Made by a program: the position numbers and the translations under genes. A stretch of DNA of 64,000 bases from the NCBI RefSeq assembly GCF_029906645.1, contig NZ_JARYGZ010000001.1, positions 1,421,208 through 1,485,207 on the forward strand, written 5' to 3'. This DNA is from Sphingomonas oryzagri (GTDB taxonomy: Bacteria > Pseudomonadota > Alphaproteobacteria > Sphingomonadales > Sphingomonadaceae). The notes beneath the pieces were generated by a model. The model saw nothing but the letters and a program-made list of their open reading frames with translations, had not been told where the DNA came from and did no database searches. The number at the start of each line of letters is the position of its first letter. Position 1 is the stretch's first letter. Shown one piece after another: positions 1 through 11,293 of the stretch.

Positions 1-1067
1 TGAACGGCACCTTCACGCTGCAGGCCAACTCGCTCGCGCTGATCCGCACCGACGGGCAGGACACGCAGCGCGCCTTCACCAGCGCGCAGTGGGAAAAATG
101 GCTGCTCACCGGCATGGGCCAGCTGATCACCTTCACAGCCTATGGCCGCGCCGACGTCTATCACAGCTCGGACAACGGGCTGACCCAGACGGTGATCTAC
201 CAGGGCCAGCCCGGCTGGCAGACGCGCGGCATCGCCGCGGGCGCGATCGACGTGCGCTGGCCTTTCGCCGGCGCGGTTTGGAACGGTACGCAGCGGATCA
301 CGCCGCGCATCCAGTTCGCCGGCAGCCCCAAGACACGCAACATGCAGATCCCCAACGAGGATTCGCGCGCCGTCGATCTGGAGGACACCAACCTCTTCTC
401 GCTCAACCGCTTCCCCGGCTACGACCGGTGGGAGGATGGCGCGCGCGTCACCTACGGCGTCGAATATGCGCTGGACCTGCCGCGCTTCTCGCTGCGTTCG
501 GACATCGGGCAGAGCTATCGCTTCTCCAACCGCGCCAGCATCCTGCCGCCGGGCACCGGGCTTTCCGGCCGCACCTCCGACATCGTCGGCCGCGCGACCG
601 TGCGCTACGGCAATTTCGTGAGCCTCACCGAACGTTTCCGGCTCGACAAGAACAGCTTCGCCATCCGCCGCAACGAGATCGACGCGACGCTGGGTTCGGC
701 CAACTCCTATCTCGAGGTCGGCTACCTCAACCTCAGCCGCAACATCGATCCGGCGATCGAGGATCTGCGCGATCACGAGGAAGTGCGGCTGGGCGCGCGG
801 CTCGCGATCGGCAAGCGCTGGTCGCTGTTCGGATCGACGACGCTCGATCTCACCAAGAACGAGCAGACCGTCACCGCCAGCCAGAGCCAGACGCTGCAGG
901 ATCTGGAGGACGGCTTCGATCCGGTGAAGTCGCGCGTCGGCCTCGCTTATGAGGACGACTGTTTCGAGGCGAGCGTCCAGTGGCGGCGCAACTATGCGGC
1001 GTTCGGCGACGCACGCTACGGCGACAGCTTCCAGTTCCGGCTGGCGTTCAAGAACCTCGGACGCTAA
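1..1067 (+). CDS. lptD: LPS-assembly protein LptD, C-terminal part (5' truncated by window edge)
   Basis: The reading frame is open from the first bases of the window and ends with TAA at 1067, so only about the last 354 residues are present. LptD is the outer-membrane beta-barrel that inserts lipopolysaccharide into the outer leaflet together with LptE. The visible part shows alternating aromatic and polar beta-strands, and ends with the typical LptD finish: a YEDDCFEASVQWRRNY segment whose cysteine is usual in LptD C-termini, then a last strand SFQFRLAFKNLG. The following genes surA, pdxA and rsmA reproduce the well-known lptD-surA-pdxA-rsmA order. Identification is by sequence character plus this neighbourhood. 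The N-terminal domain cannot be examined here. Confidence 0.9.
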   Translation, partial: NGTFTLQANSLALIRTDGQDTQRAFTSAQWEKWLLTGMGQLITFTAYGRADVYHSSDNGLTQTVIYQGQPGWQTRGIAAGAIDVRWPFAGAVWNGTQRITPRIQFAGSPKTRNMQIPNEDSRAVDLEDTNLFSLNRFPGYDRWEDGARVTYGVEYALDLPRFSLRSDIGQSYRFSNRASILPPGTGLSGRTSDIVGRATVRYGNFVSLTERFRLDKNSFAIRRNEIDATLGSANSYLEVGYLNLSRNIDPAIEDLRDHEEVRLGARLAIGKRWSLFGSTTLDLTKNEQTVTASQSQTLQDLEDGFDPVKSRVGLAYEDDCFEASVQWRRNYAAFGDARYGDSFQFRLAFKNLGR

Positions 1068-1160
1068 AGCCTTCATTCATCGGCGCCCTGCGACAAGGGC
1101 CGATCGCGATGTGTGCTTCCGAGGGGGAAGCGCGACCTGACGGGCGGGATTGAGAACGGC

Positions 1161-2519
1161 GTGATTTCCAAGAAAGCTATGTTCAAGCCGCGCCTGGCGG
1201 CGCTTTGCCTGGCGGGCGCGATCGCCCTCATCGGCCCCGGCCACGCCTTCGCCCAGGGCGATGACGGGGCTGGCGTCACCAATCCGCTCAACCTGCCCAA
1301 TGACGTGCAGGTGTTCGGCAAGTTCGATCCGACGATCCGCAAGGCGACCGCGATCGTCAACGGCTTCATCATCACCGACACCGATGTCGATCAGCGCCTG
1401 AACCTGGTGCTTGCCGCCAACGGCCAGCAGGTCGCCGGTGAGGAGAAGGACCGCCTGCGCCTGCAGGTGCTGCGCAACCTGATCGACGAGACGCTGGAGA
1501 TCCAGGAAGCGAAGTCCAACGATGTCGACGTGCCGCAGTCGGACATCGATTCGACATTCCAGCGCGTCGCCGGCCAGTTCAAATACACGCCGGACCAGTT
1601 CGCCGCCTTCCTGAAATCGAAGGGTTCGTCCGCCGCCTCCATCAAGCGCCAGATCCAGGGCGAAATGGCCTGGCAGCGACTGCTCGATCGCAAGGTGCAG
1701 CCGTTCATCAACGTCGGCGACGACGAGGTGAAGCAGGTCATCGCCCGTCTCAACGCGGCGAAGGGCGCCAAGGAATATCATGTCGGCGAGATCTTCATCT
1801 CCTCGACCCCGGCCACGGATGCGCAGTCGCATGAGAATGCCGACAAGGTGTTCGAGCAGTTGAAGAAGGGCGGCAGCTTCGTCGCCTATGCCCGCCAATA
1901 TTCCGAAGCCTCGACCGCCGCGGTCGGCGGCGATCTCGGCTGGGTGCGCGCCGAGCAGCTTCCCGATGCCATCGCGCAGGTGCTCCCGCAGATGCAGAAC
2001 GGCTCGGTCACCCCGCCGATCCAGGTGCCGGGCGGCTATTCGATCATCGCCCTGCAGGACACCCGTCAGGTGCTCACCTCCGATCCGCGCGACGCGCTGC
2101 TGAGCCTGAAGCAGATCACGATCAGCTTCCCGCCGGGCACGACGCAGGCCACCGCCGGCCCGCGCGTCGCCGCCTTCGCCGAGGCGACGCAGAAGATGGG
2201 CGGCTGCGGCGCCGCCAAGGACGTCGCCACCAAGTTCGACGGCAACATGGTCGAGAACGATAACATCAAGATCCGCGATCTGCCGCCGGCGCTGCAGGAG
2301 CAGATGGCGGCGCTGTCGATCGGCCAGTCGACCACGCCGTTCGGCTCGGTCGAGGATGGCGTGCGCGTGCTCGTGCTGTGCGGCCGCGACGATCCTCAGA
2401 CCGCGAACGCGCCCTCCTTCGACGCCATCTACAATCAGATGGAGCAGGAGCGCGTCGATCTGCGTGCCCGCCGCTACCTGCGCGATCTGCGCCGCGACGC
2501 GGTGATCGAGTACCGATGA
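1161..2519 (+). CDS. surA: Periplasmic peptidyl-prolyl isomerase / chaperone SurA
   Basis: SurA chaperones outer-membrane proteins through the periplasm. The product has an N-terminal signal peptide (positive MFKPR start, hydrophobic LAALCLAGAIALI, AFA cleavage site), a SurA N-terminal helical domain that begins with a VNGFIITDTDVDQRL stretch, and a parvulin-type domain around residues 200-300 (YHVGEIFIS, YSEASTAAVGGDLGWV, GGYSIIAL). The frame is open back to a GTG at 1113, but GTG 1161 or ATG 1179 puts the signal peptide at the N-terminus. I chose 1161 without a decisive ribosome site. The gene follows lptD, its best-known client's gene, and overlaps pdxA by 4 bases (ATGA), so the two are translationally coupled. 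Confidence 0.9.
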   Translation: MISKKAMFKPRLAALCLAGAIALIGPGHAFAQGDDGAGVTNPLNLPNDVQVFGKFDPTIRKATAIVNGFIITDTDVDQRLNLVLAANGQQVAGEEKDRLRLQVLRNLIDETLEIQEAKSNDVDVPQSDIDSTFQRVAGQFKYTPDQFAAFLKSKGSSAASIKRQIQGEMAWQRLLDRKVQPFINVGDDEVKQVIARLNAAKGAKEYHVGEIFISSTPATDAQSHENADKVFEQLKKGGSFVAYARQYSEASTAAVGGDLGWVRAEQLPDAIAQVLPQMQNGSVTPPIQVPGGYSIIALQDTRQVLTSDPRDALLSLKQITISFPPGTTQATAGPRVAAFAEATQKMGGCGAAKDVATKFDGNMVENDNIKIRDLPPALQEQMAALSIGQSTTPFGSVEDGVRVLVLCGRDDPQTANAPSFDAIYNQMEQERVDLRARRYLRDLRRDAVIEYR

Positions 2520-3511
2520 GCGTCGCCCCGATCGCCGTATCGATCGGCGATCCGGCCGGGATCGGCCCCGAGGTGCTGGCCAAGGCCTGGGTGCGGCGCG
2601 CCCAGGACCGGCTGTCGCCCTTCTTCGCGATTGGCGACCTGCGCTCCATCTCCACCGTCTGGAAAGGCCCGCTGCGCAAGATCGACGGACCCGAGGACGC
2701 CGCCGCCTGCTTCGGCGAGGCGTTGCCGATCATGGAAGTGGAGGATGCGGGCGAGATCGTCCCCGGCCAGCCCAACATGCCCGGCGCACGCTGTGCCATC
2801 GCCAGCCTGGAGATCGCGGTCGGCCTCGCGCGGGAGGGGGCCGCGAGTGCGATCGTCACGGGGCCGGTCTCCAAGGCCGAACTCTACGCGATCGGCTTCA
2901 CCCATTCCGGGCAGACGGAATTCGTCGCCGAACGCTGTGGCGTGTCGCCGGGCAATGTCGCGATGATGCTCGCCGGCCCGACGCTGCGCACCGTCTGCAT
3001 CACCACCCACGTTCCGCTGGCCCGCGTGCCGAGCCTGCTCAGCGTCGATCTGGTCGTGTCGCGGGCGCGGGTGACGGCGCGCGGCCTGCAGCGCGATTTC
3101 GGCATCGACAATCCGCGCATCGCCATCGCCGGCTTCAATCCCCATGCCGGGGAAAGCGGCGCGCTCGGCCGTGAGGAGATCGACATCCTGCTGCCCGCGA
3201 TCGAGCAGCTGCGCGACGAAGGGATCGACATCGTCGGCCCGATGGCGGCGGACACGATGTTCCACCCCCGTGCCCGCGCCCGCTACGATGCGGCGCTGTG
3301 CACCTATCACGATCAGGCGCTGATCCCGCTCAAGACGCTGCATTTCGACGAGGGCGTCAACATGACGCTGGGCCTGCCGATCGTGCGCGCCGCGCCCGAT
3401 CATGGCACCGCGTTCGAGATTGCGGGCAAGGGGCTGGCCGAGCCGGGAGCCACGATCGCGGCGATCCGGATGGCGGGCGAAGCCGCGGAGCGTCGCGCCA
3501 GCGCGTCATGA
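2516..3511 (+). CDS. pdxA: 4-hydroxythreonine-4-phosphate dehydrogenase
   Basis: PdxA oxidises 4-phosphohydroxy-L-threonine in the DXP-dependent pyridoxal 5'-phosphate pathway. The protein (331 aa, normal length) starts with the family signature [12 protein letters not shown]. It keeps the metal-binding histidines in [16 protein letters not shown] and the C-terminal [12 protein letters not shown] segment, followed by [20 protein letters not shown]. The start ATG overlaps the surA stop (ATGA), and the stop overlaps the rsmA start in the same way. A longer upstream frame exists but only runs inside surA. Assignment is secure. Confidence 0.96.
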   Translation: MSVAPIAVSIGDPAGIGPEVLAKAWVRRAQDRLSPFFAIGDLRSISTVWKGPLRKIDGPEDAAACFGEALPIMEVEDAGEIVPGQPNMPGARCAIASLEIAVGLAREGAASAIVTGPVSKAELYAIGFTHSGQTEFVAERCGVSPGNVAMMLAGPTLRTVCITTHVPLARVPSLLSVDLVVSRARVTARGLQRDFGIDNPRIAIAGFNPHAGESGALGREEIDILLPAIEQLRDEGIDIVGPMAADTMFHPRARARYDAALCTYHDQALIPLKTLHFDEGVNMTLGLPIVRAAPDHGTAFEIAGKGLAEPGATIAAIRMAGEAAERRASAS

Positions 3512-4335
3512 GCGGTCTCGCCGATCTTCCCCCGCTGCGCGAGGTGATCGCGAAGCACGGGCTGTCCGCATCCAAGTCGCTGGGCCAGAATTTCCTGCTC
3601 GATGGCCAGCTGCTCGATCGCATCGCGCGGGTGGCGGGCAATCTGGACGGGCAGCGCGTCTACGAGGTCGGCCCTGGCCCCGGCGGGCTGACCCGTGCGC
3701 TGCTCCGCGCCGGCGCCACCGTGACCGCCGTGGAGCGCGACCGGCGCTGCCTCCCCGCGCTGGCGGAGCTTGGCGAGGCCTCGGGCGGGCGGCTGCGCGT
3801 GATCGAGGGCGATGCGCTGGAAATCGACGAGCGGGCGGAGGCCGGCGACGGTGCGCACATCGTCGCCAACCTGCCCTACAATGTCGGTACCGTGCTGCTG
3901 GTCCGCTGGCTGGAGAGCGAGGCGTGGCCGCCCTTCTGGTCCTCGCTCAACCTGATGTTCCAGAAGGAGGTCGCCGAGCGGATCGTCGCGAAGCCCGGTA
4001 GCGACGCTTATGGGCGGCTGGCGGTGCTTGCCCAGTGGCGCGCCGACGCCGCGATCGCGCTCAACGTCCACCGATCGGCCTTCGTGCCGCCGCCCAAGGT
4101 GATGTCGGCGGTGGTGCACATCGTGCCCAAGGCGATGCCGGAAGGCGTCGATCCGGCGAAGCTCTCCGCACTCACCGGCGCCGCCTTCGGGCAGCGCCGC
4201 AAGATGCTGCGCCAGAGCCTGAAGGGGATGCCCGGCGCGCTGGACGCGCTGACGACGCTCGGCATCGCGGTGGAGCGTCGCCCGGAGACGCTCTCGGTCG
4301 ACGAATTCGTCGCAGTGGCGCGGGCACTCAGCTAA
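3508..4335 (+). CDS. rsmA: 16S rRNA (adenine1518-N6/adenine1519-N6)-dimethyltransferase
   Basis: RsmA (KsgA) dimethylates the two adjacent adenines in the 3' hairpin of 16S rRNA during late 30S assembly. At 275 aa it is of standard length. Visible motifs are the [10 protein letters not shown] entry segment, the SAM-binding loop [15 protein letters not shown], the acidic residue in [10 protein letters not shown], the catalytic NLPYNVGT motif, and the C-terminal [14 protein letters not shown] and [12 protein letters not shown] segments. The start ATG overlaps the pdxA TGA. This is the last gene of the operon; a palindromic repeat follows. Confidence 0.96.
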   Translation: MSGLADLPPLREVIAKHGLSASKSLGQNFLLDGQLLDRIARVAGNLDGQRVYEVGPGPGGLTRALLRAGATVTAVERDRRCLPALAELGEASGGRLRVIEGDALEIDERAEAGDGAHIVANLPYNVGTVLLVRWLESEAWPPFWSSLNLMFQKEVAERIVAKPGSDAYGRLAVLAQWRADAAIALNVHRSAFVPPPKVMSAVVHIVPKAMPEGVDPAKLSALTGAAFGQRRKMLRQSLKGMPGALDALTTLGIAVERRPETLSVDEFVAVARALS

Positions 4336-4348
4336 CCTACCACCCCAT

Positions 4349-4425
4349 CGTCATTGCAGAGTTGAGAAGCAATCCACAGGCGCTACGTTCGTGGCGCGGA
4401 TTGCTTCGCTACGCTCGCAATGACG
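4349..4425. repeat. REPIN-like palindromic repeat, family A copy 1
   Basis: This 77-bp imperfect palindrome begins CGTCATTGCAGA and ends GCTCGCAATGACG. Its arms carry the AGCAATCC / GGATTGCTTCG core seen again at 8873-8968 and 48712-48787. It fills the gap between rsmA and the convergent TPR gene. I see no protein-coding content. Confidence 0.8.
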
Positions 4426-4436
4426 AAAAAAGCCGC

Positions 4437-4970
4437 TCAGTTCTTCTCGGGCGTGGTGGCTTCCTGGCCCTTCGGCGGCACCTTGTCGGTCACCTGCGCG
4501 GTCTGCACTGCGGCCGGCGGGCCCTTGGCGATCGCGGCGGCGAGCGTTGTCGCGGCCGGGCAGGTCGCGTTGCCGCAGAGCTTCTGGACGCGCGCGAGAT
4601 TGTCCTTGGCGCGATCGACCGCGCCGCGCTGGACCAGCGCATCACCCTCGCCCGACAGCGCCGCGAGATCGTTCGGCTCCAGCAGCAGCGCGTTCTTGTA
4701 GTAGCGGATCGCCTTGCCCGGCATCGCCTGCGCCTGCGCGACCTTGCCGAGCGACACGAAGGCCGCACGATTCTTGGGATCGGCGACCACCGCTGCCTCC
4801 AGCGCATCGTTGGCGGCGGGCAGGTTGCCGGCGGCCAGTGCCGCCTCGCCGCGCTTCTCGAAGGTCAGCGAAGTCGGGTTGATCTGGCTGTCCGGCTTCT
4901 GGCCCAAGCTTCCGCTGGAAATCGTCAACACGCCGAGCACGGCAGCAGAGGCAAGGGCGAGGAACCGCAT
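4437..4970 (-). CDS. Secreted tetratricopeptide-repeat protein
   Basis: This is a 177-aa protein with a cleavable signal peptide (MRFLALASAAVLGVL, then ISSGS) and two to three TPR units between about residues 40 and 120 (EAALAAGNLPAANDALEAAV; AAFVSLGKVAQAQAMPGKAI; DALVQRGAVDRAKDNLARV). The C-terminus is low-complexity (TPEKN). Later cysteines (LCGNATC) may form a periplasmic disulfide. The frame is open 21 bases further upstream (ATG 4991), but ATG 4970 has a GGAGA ribosome site six bases ahead and gives a normal signal peptide. TPR proteins are scaffolds and the partner is unknown. The rRNA methyltransferase gene lies just upstream on the same strand. Confidence 0.8.
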   Translation of the reverse strand: MRFLALASAAVLGVLTISSGSLGQKPDSQINPTSLTFEKRGEAALAAGNLPAANDALEAAVVADPKNRAAFVSLGKVAQAQAMPGKAIRYYKNALLLEPNDLAALSGEGDALVQRGAVDRAKDNLARVQKLCGNATCPAATTLAAAIAKGPPAAVQTAQVTDKVPPKGQEATTPEKN

Positions 4971-5001
4971 CTGTTTCTCCGAAAGCGACATCACAGTCTC
5001 T

Positions 5002-6153
5002 CTAGCACGGTGCCTTGAGCCTCGCGACGAAAAAGCCGTCGGTACCGTCGGTGGCGGGGGTCAGGCGCAGGCCCGGCCCGCGCGGGGTGCCGGCGGGGAG
5101 CATGACCGGTTCGGCCGCCCAGCCCGGATGGCGCGCGAGGAAGGCCTCGGCCTGCCCCGCCCCCTCCTCGTCGAGCAGCGAGCAGACGATGTGGACAAGC
5201 GTGCCGCCCGGCCGCACCAGCCGCGCCGCGACATCGAGCAGGCGCGATTGCAGCGCCACCACCCGCGCCAGCCGCTCGGGCGTGAGGCGCCAGCGCGCCT
5301 CCGGATTGCGCCGCCAGGTGCCTGTCCCCGAACAGGGCGCGTCCACCACCACGAGATCGGCCACGCCCATCAGATCGCCCAGCGCCATGATCTCGCGCCC
5401 GCCGTCGAGCAGGCGCGTCTCCGCGATGGTCACGCCGGCCCGCTCGGCACGGGGCGCCAGGCGCGAGAGGCGGTTGCGATCCGCGTCGCAGGCGAAGATG
5501 ATGCCGCGATCGTCCATCGCCGCCGCGAGGCCCAGCGTCTTGCCGCCGGCGCCTGCGCAGAGATCGACCACCTTCATGCCGGGCTCGGCGGCGCAGGCGA
5601 TCGTGACGAGCTGGCTGCCCTCGTCCTGCACCTCGACCAGACCGGCCTCATATTCGGGCAGCGTATCGACCAGTGTACCTTCGGGCAGGCGCAGGCCGTC
5701 GGGCGCGTGGGGTGTCGGCTCCGCCCCCTCGATGGCGATCGGGCCGTCCTTGAGGCGGTTGATCCGGAGATCGAGCGGTGCGCGCTCAAGCAGGCCCAGC
5801 CCGCCGAGCTTGTCGCGCAGCCACATCGGCACTTCGGCCGCTTCGGCGCTGGTTTCGTTGGCGGCGATCGGCGGCGGACCGTGGACCGAACCATCGAACA
5901 GAGCGGCGAGCGCCGGATCCCCCTCCGCCAGCCCGATCAGCGCGGCACGCCCGCTTTCGGGCCGCTCGCCCGAACGACGAATCGCGGCATAGACCAGTTC
6001 GCGCACCGCGCGGCGGTCCTTCGACCCCGCGTAGCGGCGCGCGCGGAAGTAACGCTGGATGATGACGTCGGCGGCCGCGCCGGCATCACGCGCGGCGGCG
6101 ATCACCTCGTCGAGAATGTCGATCGCCGCCTGGGCGCGGGCCTGCGGGGTCAT
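5002..6153 (-). CDS. RsmB/NOP2-family RNA (cytosine-C5)-methyltransferase
   Basis: SAM-dependent m5C methyltransferase of the Sun/RsmB family, most likely acting on 16S rRNA (383 aa). An N-terminal NusB-like helical region (RARRYAGSKDRRAVRELVYAAIRR) precedes the Rossmann methyltransferase domain. That domain has the SAM loop VVDLCAGAGGKTLGLAAAM, motif IV VVDAPCSGTGTWRRNPEARW with the cysteine needed for product release, and motif VI HIVCSLLDEEG with the catalytic cysteine in VCS rather than the usual TCS. GGTGG precedes the ATG. The gene follows guaB on the same strand, separated by a palindromic repeat. The exact target base is inferred from the family, so no symbol is given. Confidence 0.88.
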   Translation of the reverse strand: MTPQARAQAAIDILDEVIAAARDAGAAADVIIQRYFRARRYAGSKDRRAVRELVYAAIRRSGERPESGRAALIGLAEGDPALAALFDGSVHGPPPIAANETSAEAAEVPMWLRDKLGGLGLLERAPLDLRINRLKDGPIAIEGAEPTPHAPDGLRLPEGTLVDTLPEYEAGLVEVQDEGSQLVTIACAAEPGMKVVDLCAGAGGKTLGLAAAMDDRGIIFACDADRNRLSRLAPRAERAGVTIAETRLLDGGREIMALGDLMGVADLVVVDAPCSGTGTWRRNPEARWRLTPERLARVVALQSRLLDVAARLVRPGGTLVHIVCSLLDEEGAGQAEAFLARHPGWAAEPVMLPAGTPRGPGLRLTPATDGTDGFFVARLKAPC

Positions 6154-6180
6154 CGATCCACCCCCTCGCCACGCAAAACT

Positions 6181-6263
6181 CCGTTCGCACTGAGCGAAGT
6201 CGAAGTGCGGGCATCAGGCGCAGCGCTTGCAGCCCGTCCTTCGACTTCGCTCAGGACGAACGG
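6181..6263. repeat. REPIN-like palindromic repeat, family B copy 1
   Basis: This 83-bp element begins CCGTTCGCACTGAGCGAAG and ends CGCTCAGGACGAACGG. It matches 13352-13434 and 52061-52143 in length and in both arms, with a variable centre. It lies between guaB and the RsmB-type gene. Confidence 0.85.
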
Positions 6264-6279
6264 ACGATTGGGCAAGGGC

Positions 6280-7776
<1,497 letters not shown>

Positions 7777-7874
7777 CTATAGGCATGGGTCGGTTGCTTT
7801 TCCAGACCATCCCGCCACAGGAACAAAAGCCGGGGGCGATGCGATCATGTCGGGCCACCGAAACCGGAGACCGG

Positions 7875-8864
7875 ATGATCCTCGATCGACGCGCTCTGCT
7901 GGCCAGCATCGCCGCCGCCGCCTCCCCCGTGACGCGGGAGGGCAAGCCGGTGAGCCTGGTGCCGACGGACCAGCAGACCAAGAAGCCGTCGTCGGCGACG
8001 ATCCCGCTCTGGCCCGGCCCGGCACCCGGTTCGCCGCCGGCGCCGCGATTGCCCTCGCCCAAGCTCAGGCAGACGCCGGTGACGGGCGGCAAGGAATATC
8101 GGCTGAAGGGCATCGCCGCCCCCGTGCTGTTCGCCTATCGCCCGGCGCAGCCCAACGGCGCCGCGATCATCGTGATGCCGGGCGGCGGCTTCACCTTCCT
8201 GTCGATCGAGAATGAGGGGAGCGTGCCGGCAACCTTCTTCACCGATTTCGGCTACACCGTCTTCGTGCTGAGCTATCGCCTGCCGGGCGAAGGCTGGACC
8301 AACCGCGCCGACGCGCCGCTGCAGGACGCGATCCGCGCGATCCGTCTGGTGCGGGATCAGGCCAAGGCCTACGCGATCGATCCGGACCGTGTGGCGGTGC
8401 TGGGCTTCTCGGCGGGCGGGCATGTCGCCGCCAGCCTCGCCACCGACTACGGCACGCCGCTCTATCCGCCGGTCGACGCGGCGGACAAGCTGTCGGCCAA
8501 ACCGGCGCTGGTCGGGCTGATGTACGCCGTCACCACGATGAAGAAGTTCGAGACCCATTCGGTCTCGCGCGCCAACCTGCTCGGCCCCGATCCGGCGCCC
8601 GATCTGGTGCAGCGCCGCTCGCCGCTCGCCCATATCGGCGCGGGCACCCCGCCCTGCTTCGCGGGCTGCGCGCTCGACGACCCGGTGGTGCCACCCTTCT
8701 GCTCGATCGACTGGCTCGCCGCCTGCCAGACGGCGAAGGTGCCGGTGGAGGGCCATTTCTTCGAGAAAGGCGGCCATGGATTCGGCCTGCGCCTCTCCAC
8801 CGACAATCCCGGCGCGCTGTGGCCCGAGCTTTTCCGGCTGTGGATGGGCAAGCACGGCCTCTGA
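7875..8864 (+). CDS. Alpha/beta hydrolase, acetyl-esterase-like (BD-FAE type)
   Basis: This is a 329-aa serine hydrolase. After a short N-terminal segment LDRRALLASIAAAA, which looks like a weak export signal, the alpha/beta-hydrolase fold shows an oxyanion loop VMPGGGFTFLS, the nucleophile elbow VLGFSAGGHVAASLA, an acid-bearing DDPVVPPF loop and the catalytic histidine in KGGHGFGLR. This arrangement resembles carbohydrate acetyl-esterases and other Aes-like enzymes; the substrate cannot be read from sequence. I chose ATG 7875 because a GGAGA lies just upstream; the frame stays open to 7785. The gene is divergent from guaB and followed by a palindromic repeat. Confidence 0.82.
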   Translation: MILDRRALLASIAAAASPVTREGKPVSLVPTDQQTKKPSSATIPLWPGPAPGSPPAPRLPSPKLRQTPVTGGKEYRLKGIAAPVLFAYRPAQPNGAAIIVMPGGGFTFLSIENEGSVPATFFTDFGYTVFVLSYRLPGEGWTNRADAPLQDAIRAIRLVRDQAKAYAIDPDRVAVLGFSAGGHVAASLATDYGTPLYPPVDAADKLSAKPALVGLMYAVTTMKKFETHSVSRANLLGPDPAPDLVQRRSPLAHIGAGTPPCFAGCALDDPVVPPFCSIDWLAACQTAKVPVEGHFFEKGGHGFGLRLSTDNPGALWPELFRLWMGKHGL

Positions 8865-8872
8865 CCCCGCAT

Positions 8873-8968
8873 CGTCATTGCGAGGAGCGAAGCGACGCGG
8901 CAATCCATAACGCAACGCCTGTGGCCGTGGATTGCTTCCCCCGGATCAAGTCCGGGGTCGCAATGACG
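8873..8968. repeat. REPIN-like palindromic repeat, family A copy 2
   Basis: This 96-bp palindrome runs from CGTCATTGCGAGGAGCGAAG to GTCGCAATGACG. It has the GCAATCC / GGATTGCTTC core of family A. The right arm carries an extra nested hairpin (CCCCGGATCAAGTCCGGGG). It lies between the esterase and chvI. Confidence 0.8.
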
Positions 8969-9015
8969 AAGGAAGGCCGATTTGCCCCTTGGCTCCGCTC
9001 TGCTAGAGGATCGCG

Positions 9016-9720
9016 ATGTCCGCCTCCATTGCCCTCGTCGACGACGATCGCAACATCCTGACCTCCGTCTCGATCGCCTTGCAGGCCGAGGGCTTCGCCG
9101 TGCGCATCTATTCGGACGGCGAGGCCGCGCTCAAGGCATTCGCCGAGAACGCGCCCGATCTCGTCGTGCTCGACATCAAGATGCCGCGCATGGACGGGAT
9201 GGAGGTGCTCCGGCGCCTGCGCGAAAAGAGCCAGGTGCCGGTGATCTTCCTCACCAGCAAGGACGACGAGCTGGATGAGGCGCTGGGCCTCGCGATGGGC
9301 GCCGACGATTACATCGCCAAGCCTTTCTCGCTCCGCCTGCTGATCGCGCGCATCCGCGCCATCCTGCGCCGCACCGACGCGCGCGCGCAGCCACAGCCCG
9401 AGGAGGAGACGCCCGCCGAGCGGCTGGTGCGCGGCCGGCTCGACATGGACCCTGCCCGCCACAAGGTGCGCTGGGACGGCGAGGAGGTGGTGCTGACCGT
9501 CACCGAATTCATGATCCTGGAGGCGCTCGCCCAGCGCCCCGGCTTCGTCAAATCGCGCGATCAGCTGATGGATGCCGCCTATCAGGACGACGTCTATGTG
9601 GACGATCGCACCATAGACAGCCATATCAAGCGTCTGCGTCGCAAGTTCAGGCAGGTCGACCCGCAGTTCAAGGCGATCGAGACGCTGTACGGGGTGGGAT
9701 ACAGATTTGGCGAGGAATGA
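9016..9720 (+). CDS. chvI: OmpR-family response regulator ChvI
   Basis: ChvI is the DNA-binding partner of the ChvG sensor kinase. In alphaproteobacteria this pair controls envelope, acid and host-interaction responses. The 234-aa protein has a receiver domain with the acidic pocket ALVDDD near residue 10, phosphoacceptor Asp53 in [12 protein letters not shown], the switch threonine in FLTSKDD and the lysine in YIAKPFS. A winged-helix OmpR-type output domain follows from about residue 140 ([34 protein letters not shown]). The sensor kinase gene overlaps its 3' end by 14 bases. Confidence 0.93.
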   Translation: MSASIALVDDDRNILTSVSIALQAEGFAVRIYSDGEAALKAFAENAPDLVVLDIKMPRMDGMEVLRRLREKSQVPVIFLTSKDDELDEALGLAMGADDYIAKPFSLRLLIARIRAILRRTDARAQPQPEEETPAERLVRGRLDMDPARHKVRWDGEEVVLTVTEFMILEALAQRPGFVKSRDQLMDAAYQDDVYVDDRTIDSHIKRLRRKFRQVDPQFKAIETLYGVGYRFGEE

Positions 9721-11293
9721 GCCGCCGGCGCGATCGCTGCGCACGGATCCGGACGACAATCCGCTCACCTGGTCGGCCCGCTGGTCGCTGACCAGTCGTA
9801 TCCTCGCGGTCAACGTCTTCGCCGTTGCCATGCTGGCGGGCAGCTTCGCTTATCTCGACAGCTATCGCGCCCGCGTCGCCGAAGAACGGACCGAGCAGGC
9901 CGAGGACGATGCGCAGATGATCGGCACTGCGCTCGCCGCCGTGTCGCCGGAAAAGCGCGCGCGCCTCGCCACCCAGCTCGCTCTGTATGAGGGCGAACGG
10001 GTGCGCGTCTATGATGCCGCCGGCACCCCGATCCTCGACAGCTGGCGTACCGGGCCGATCACCTACCAGTTGATCGATCCCGAGACGCAGCCCTGGCAGA
10101 AGCATGTCGCGCGCTTCATGGACAGGACGTTCGACGATATCGTCGGCGCCGATCATGTCAGCGATTTCGTCGAGCCGGCGCACGACGTGCGCGATGCCTG
10201 GCCGGAGGCGAAGCTGGCGGCGGCCAATCCCAACCGCGTCTATTCGATGCGCCGCTACGCGCCCGATCGCACGCCGGTCTTGTCCGCCGCCGTCGCCGCG
10301 CCCGGCGTGGGCACGGTGCTGACCACCAACAATGTCCGCGACATCACCCGCATCGTGCGGGCCGAGCGCTACGCCATCGGGCTGGTGATCGGAGGCGTGC
10401 TGATCGTCTCGATCCTGCTTTCGCTGTTCCTCGCGCGCACCATCGCGCGGCCGCTGCGCCGGCTGGCGCTCGCCGCGCATCGCGTGCGGCTGGGCCGCGC
10501 GCGCGAGGTGGTGGTGCCACGCCTGCCCTCCCGCCGCGACGAGATCGGCCTGCTCGCCCGCGCCCTGTCGGACATGAGCCAGGCGCTGCGCCGCCGGATC
10601 GACGCGGTGGAGGCGTTCGCCGCCGACGTCTCCCACGAGCTCAAGAACCCGCTCGCCTCGTTGCGGTCCGCTGTCGACAGCCTTGGCGTGGTCAAGGATC
10701 CGGCGTTGCAGGATCGCCTGCTCGACATCGTGCGCGACGACGTGGTGCGGCTCGACCGGCTGATCACCGACGTCGCCGAGATCTCGCGGCTCGACGGCGA
10801 GCTTTCGCGCGCGCGCTTCGAGGCGGTGGACCTCGGCCTGCTGATCGAGGGCATGGTCGAGGCGCGAGACGAGCGCGGCCGCAACGGCGATGTCCGCGTC
10901 GCCTTCGCGCGCCCCTATATCGACACCGCCGTCGTGTTCGGCGATCCCGGTCGCCTGGCCCGCATGATCGAGAATCTGATCGACAACGCCGTCTCCTTCT
11001 CCCCGCCGGGCGGGCTGGTGGAAGTGAGCGCGATCGGTATCGAGGGCATCGTGCTGATCGCGATCGAGGACGAAGGCCCCGGCGTCCCGCCCGACAAGCG
11101 CGAGACGATCTTCCGCCGCTTCCACACCGACCGACCGGATGCCGAGGAGCCGGAACGCCATTCCGGTCTCGGCCTCGCCATCGCCAAGGCGATCGCCGAC
11201 GGGCATGACGGCACGATCGAGGTGCGCGATCGCTCCGACGGCCGCAGCGGCGCCCATTTCCTCATCACCCTGCCGAGGGCACCCGAAGCATGA
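9707..11293 (+). CDS. chvG: Membrane sensor histidine kinase ChvG
   Basis: This 528-aa sensor kinase phosphorylates ChvI. TM1 lies at about residues 30-50 ([20 protein letters not shown]) and is followed by a periplasmic sensing domain of about 170 residues. TM2 lies near 222-244 ([20 protein letters not shown]) and leads into a HAMP linker. Next come a HisKA domain with His310 in [16 protein letters not shown] and a HATPase domain ([38 protein letters not shown]). The chosen start is a TTG that overlaps the end of chvI behind a GGTGGGAT tract; no upstream alternative fits. hprK overlaps the stop by four bases, so the kinase and the PTS-regulatory genes appear co-expressed. Confidence 0.9.
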   Translation: MARNEPPARSLRTDPDDNPLTWSARWSLTSRILAVNVFAVAMLAGSFAYLDSYRARVAEERTEQAEDDAQMIGTALAAVSPEKRARLATQLALYEGERVRVYDAAGTPILDSWRTGPITYQLIDPETQPWQKHVARFMDRTFDDIVGADHVSDFVEPAHDVRDAWPEAKLAAANPNRVYSMRRYAPDRTPVLSAAVAAPGVGTVLTTNNVRDITRIVRAERYAIGLVIGGVLIVSILLSLFLARTIARPLRRLALAAHRVRLGRAREVVVPRLPSRRDEIGLLARALSDMSQALRRRIDAVEAFAADVSHELKNPLASLRSAVDSLGVVKDPALQDRLLDIVRDDVVRLDRLITDVAEISRLDGELSRARFEAVDLGLLIEGMVEARDERGRNGDVRVAFARPYIDTAVVFGDPGRLARMIENLIDNAVSFSPPGGLVEVSAIGIEGIVLIAIEDEGPGVPPDKRETIFRRFHTDRPDAEEPERHSGLGLAIAKAIADGHDGTIEVRDRSDGRSGAHFLITLPRAPEA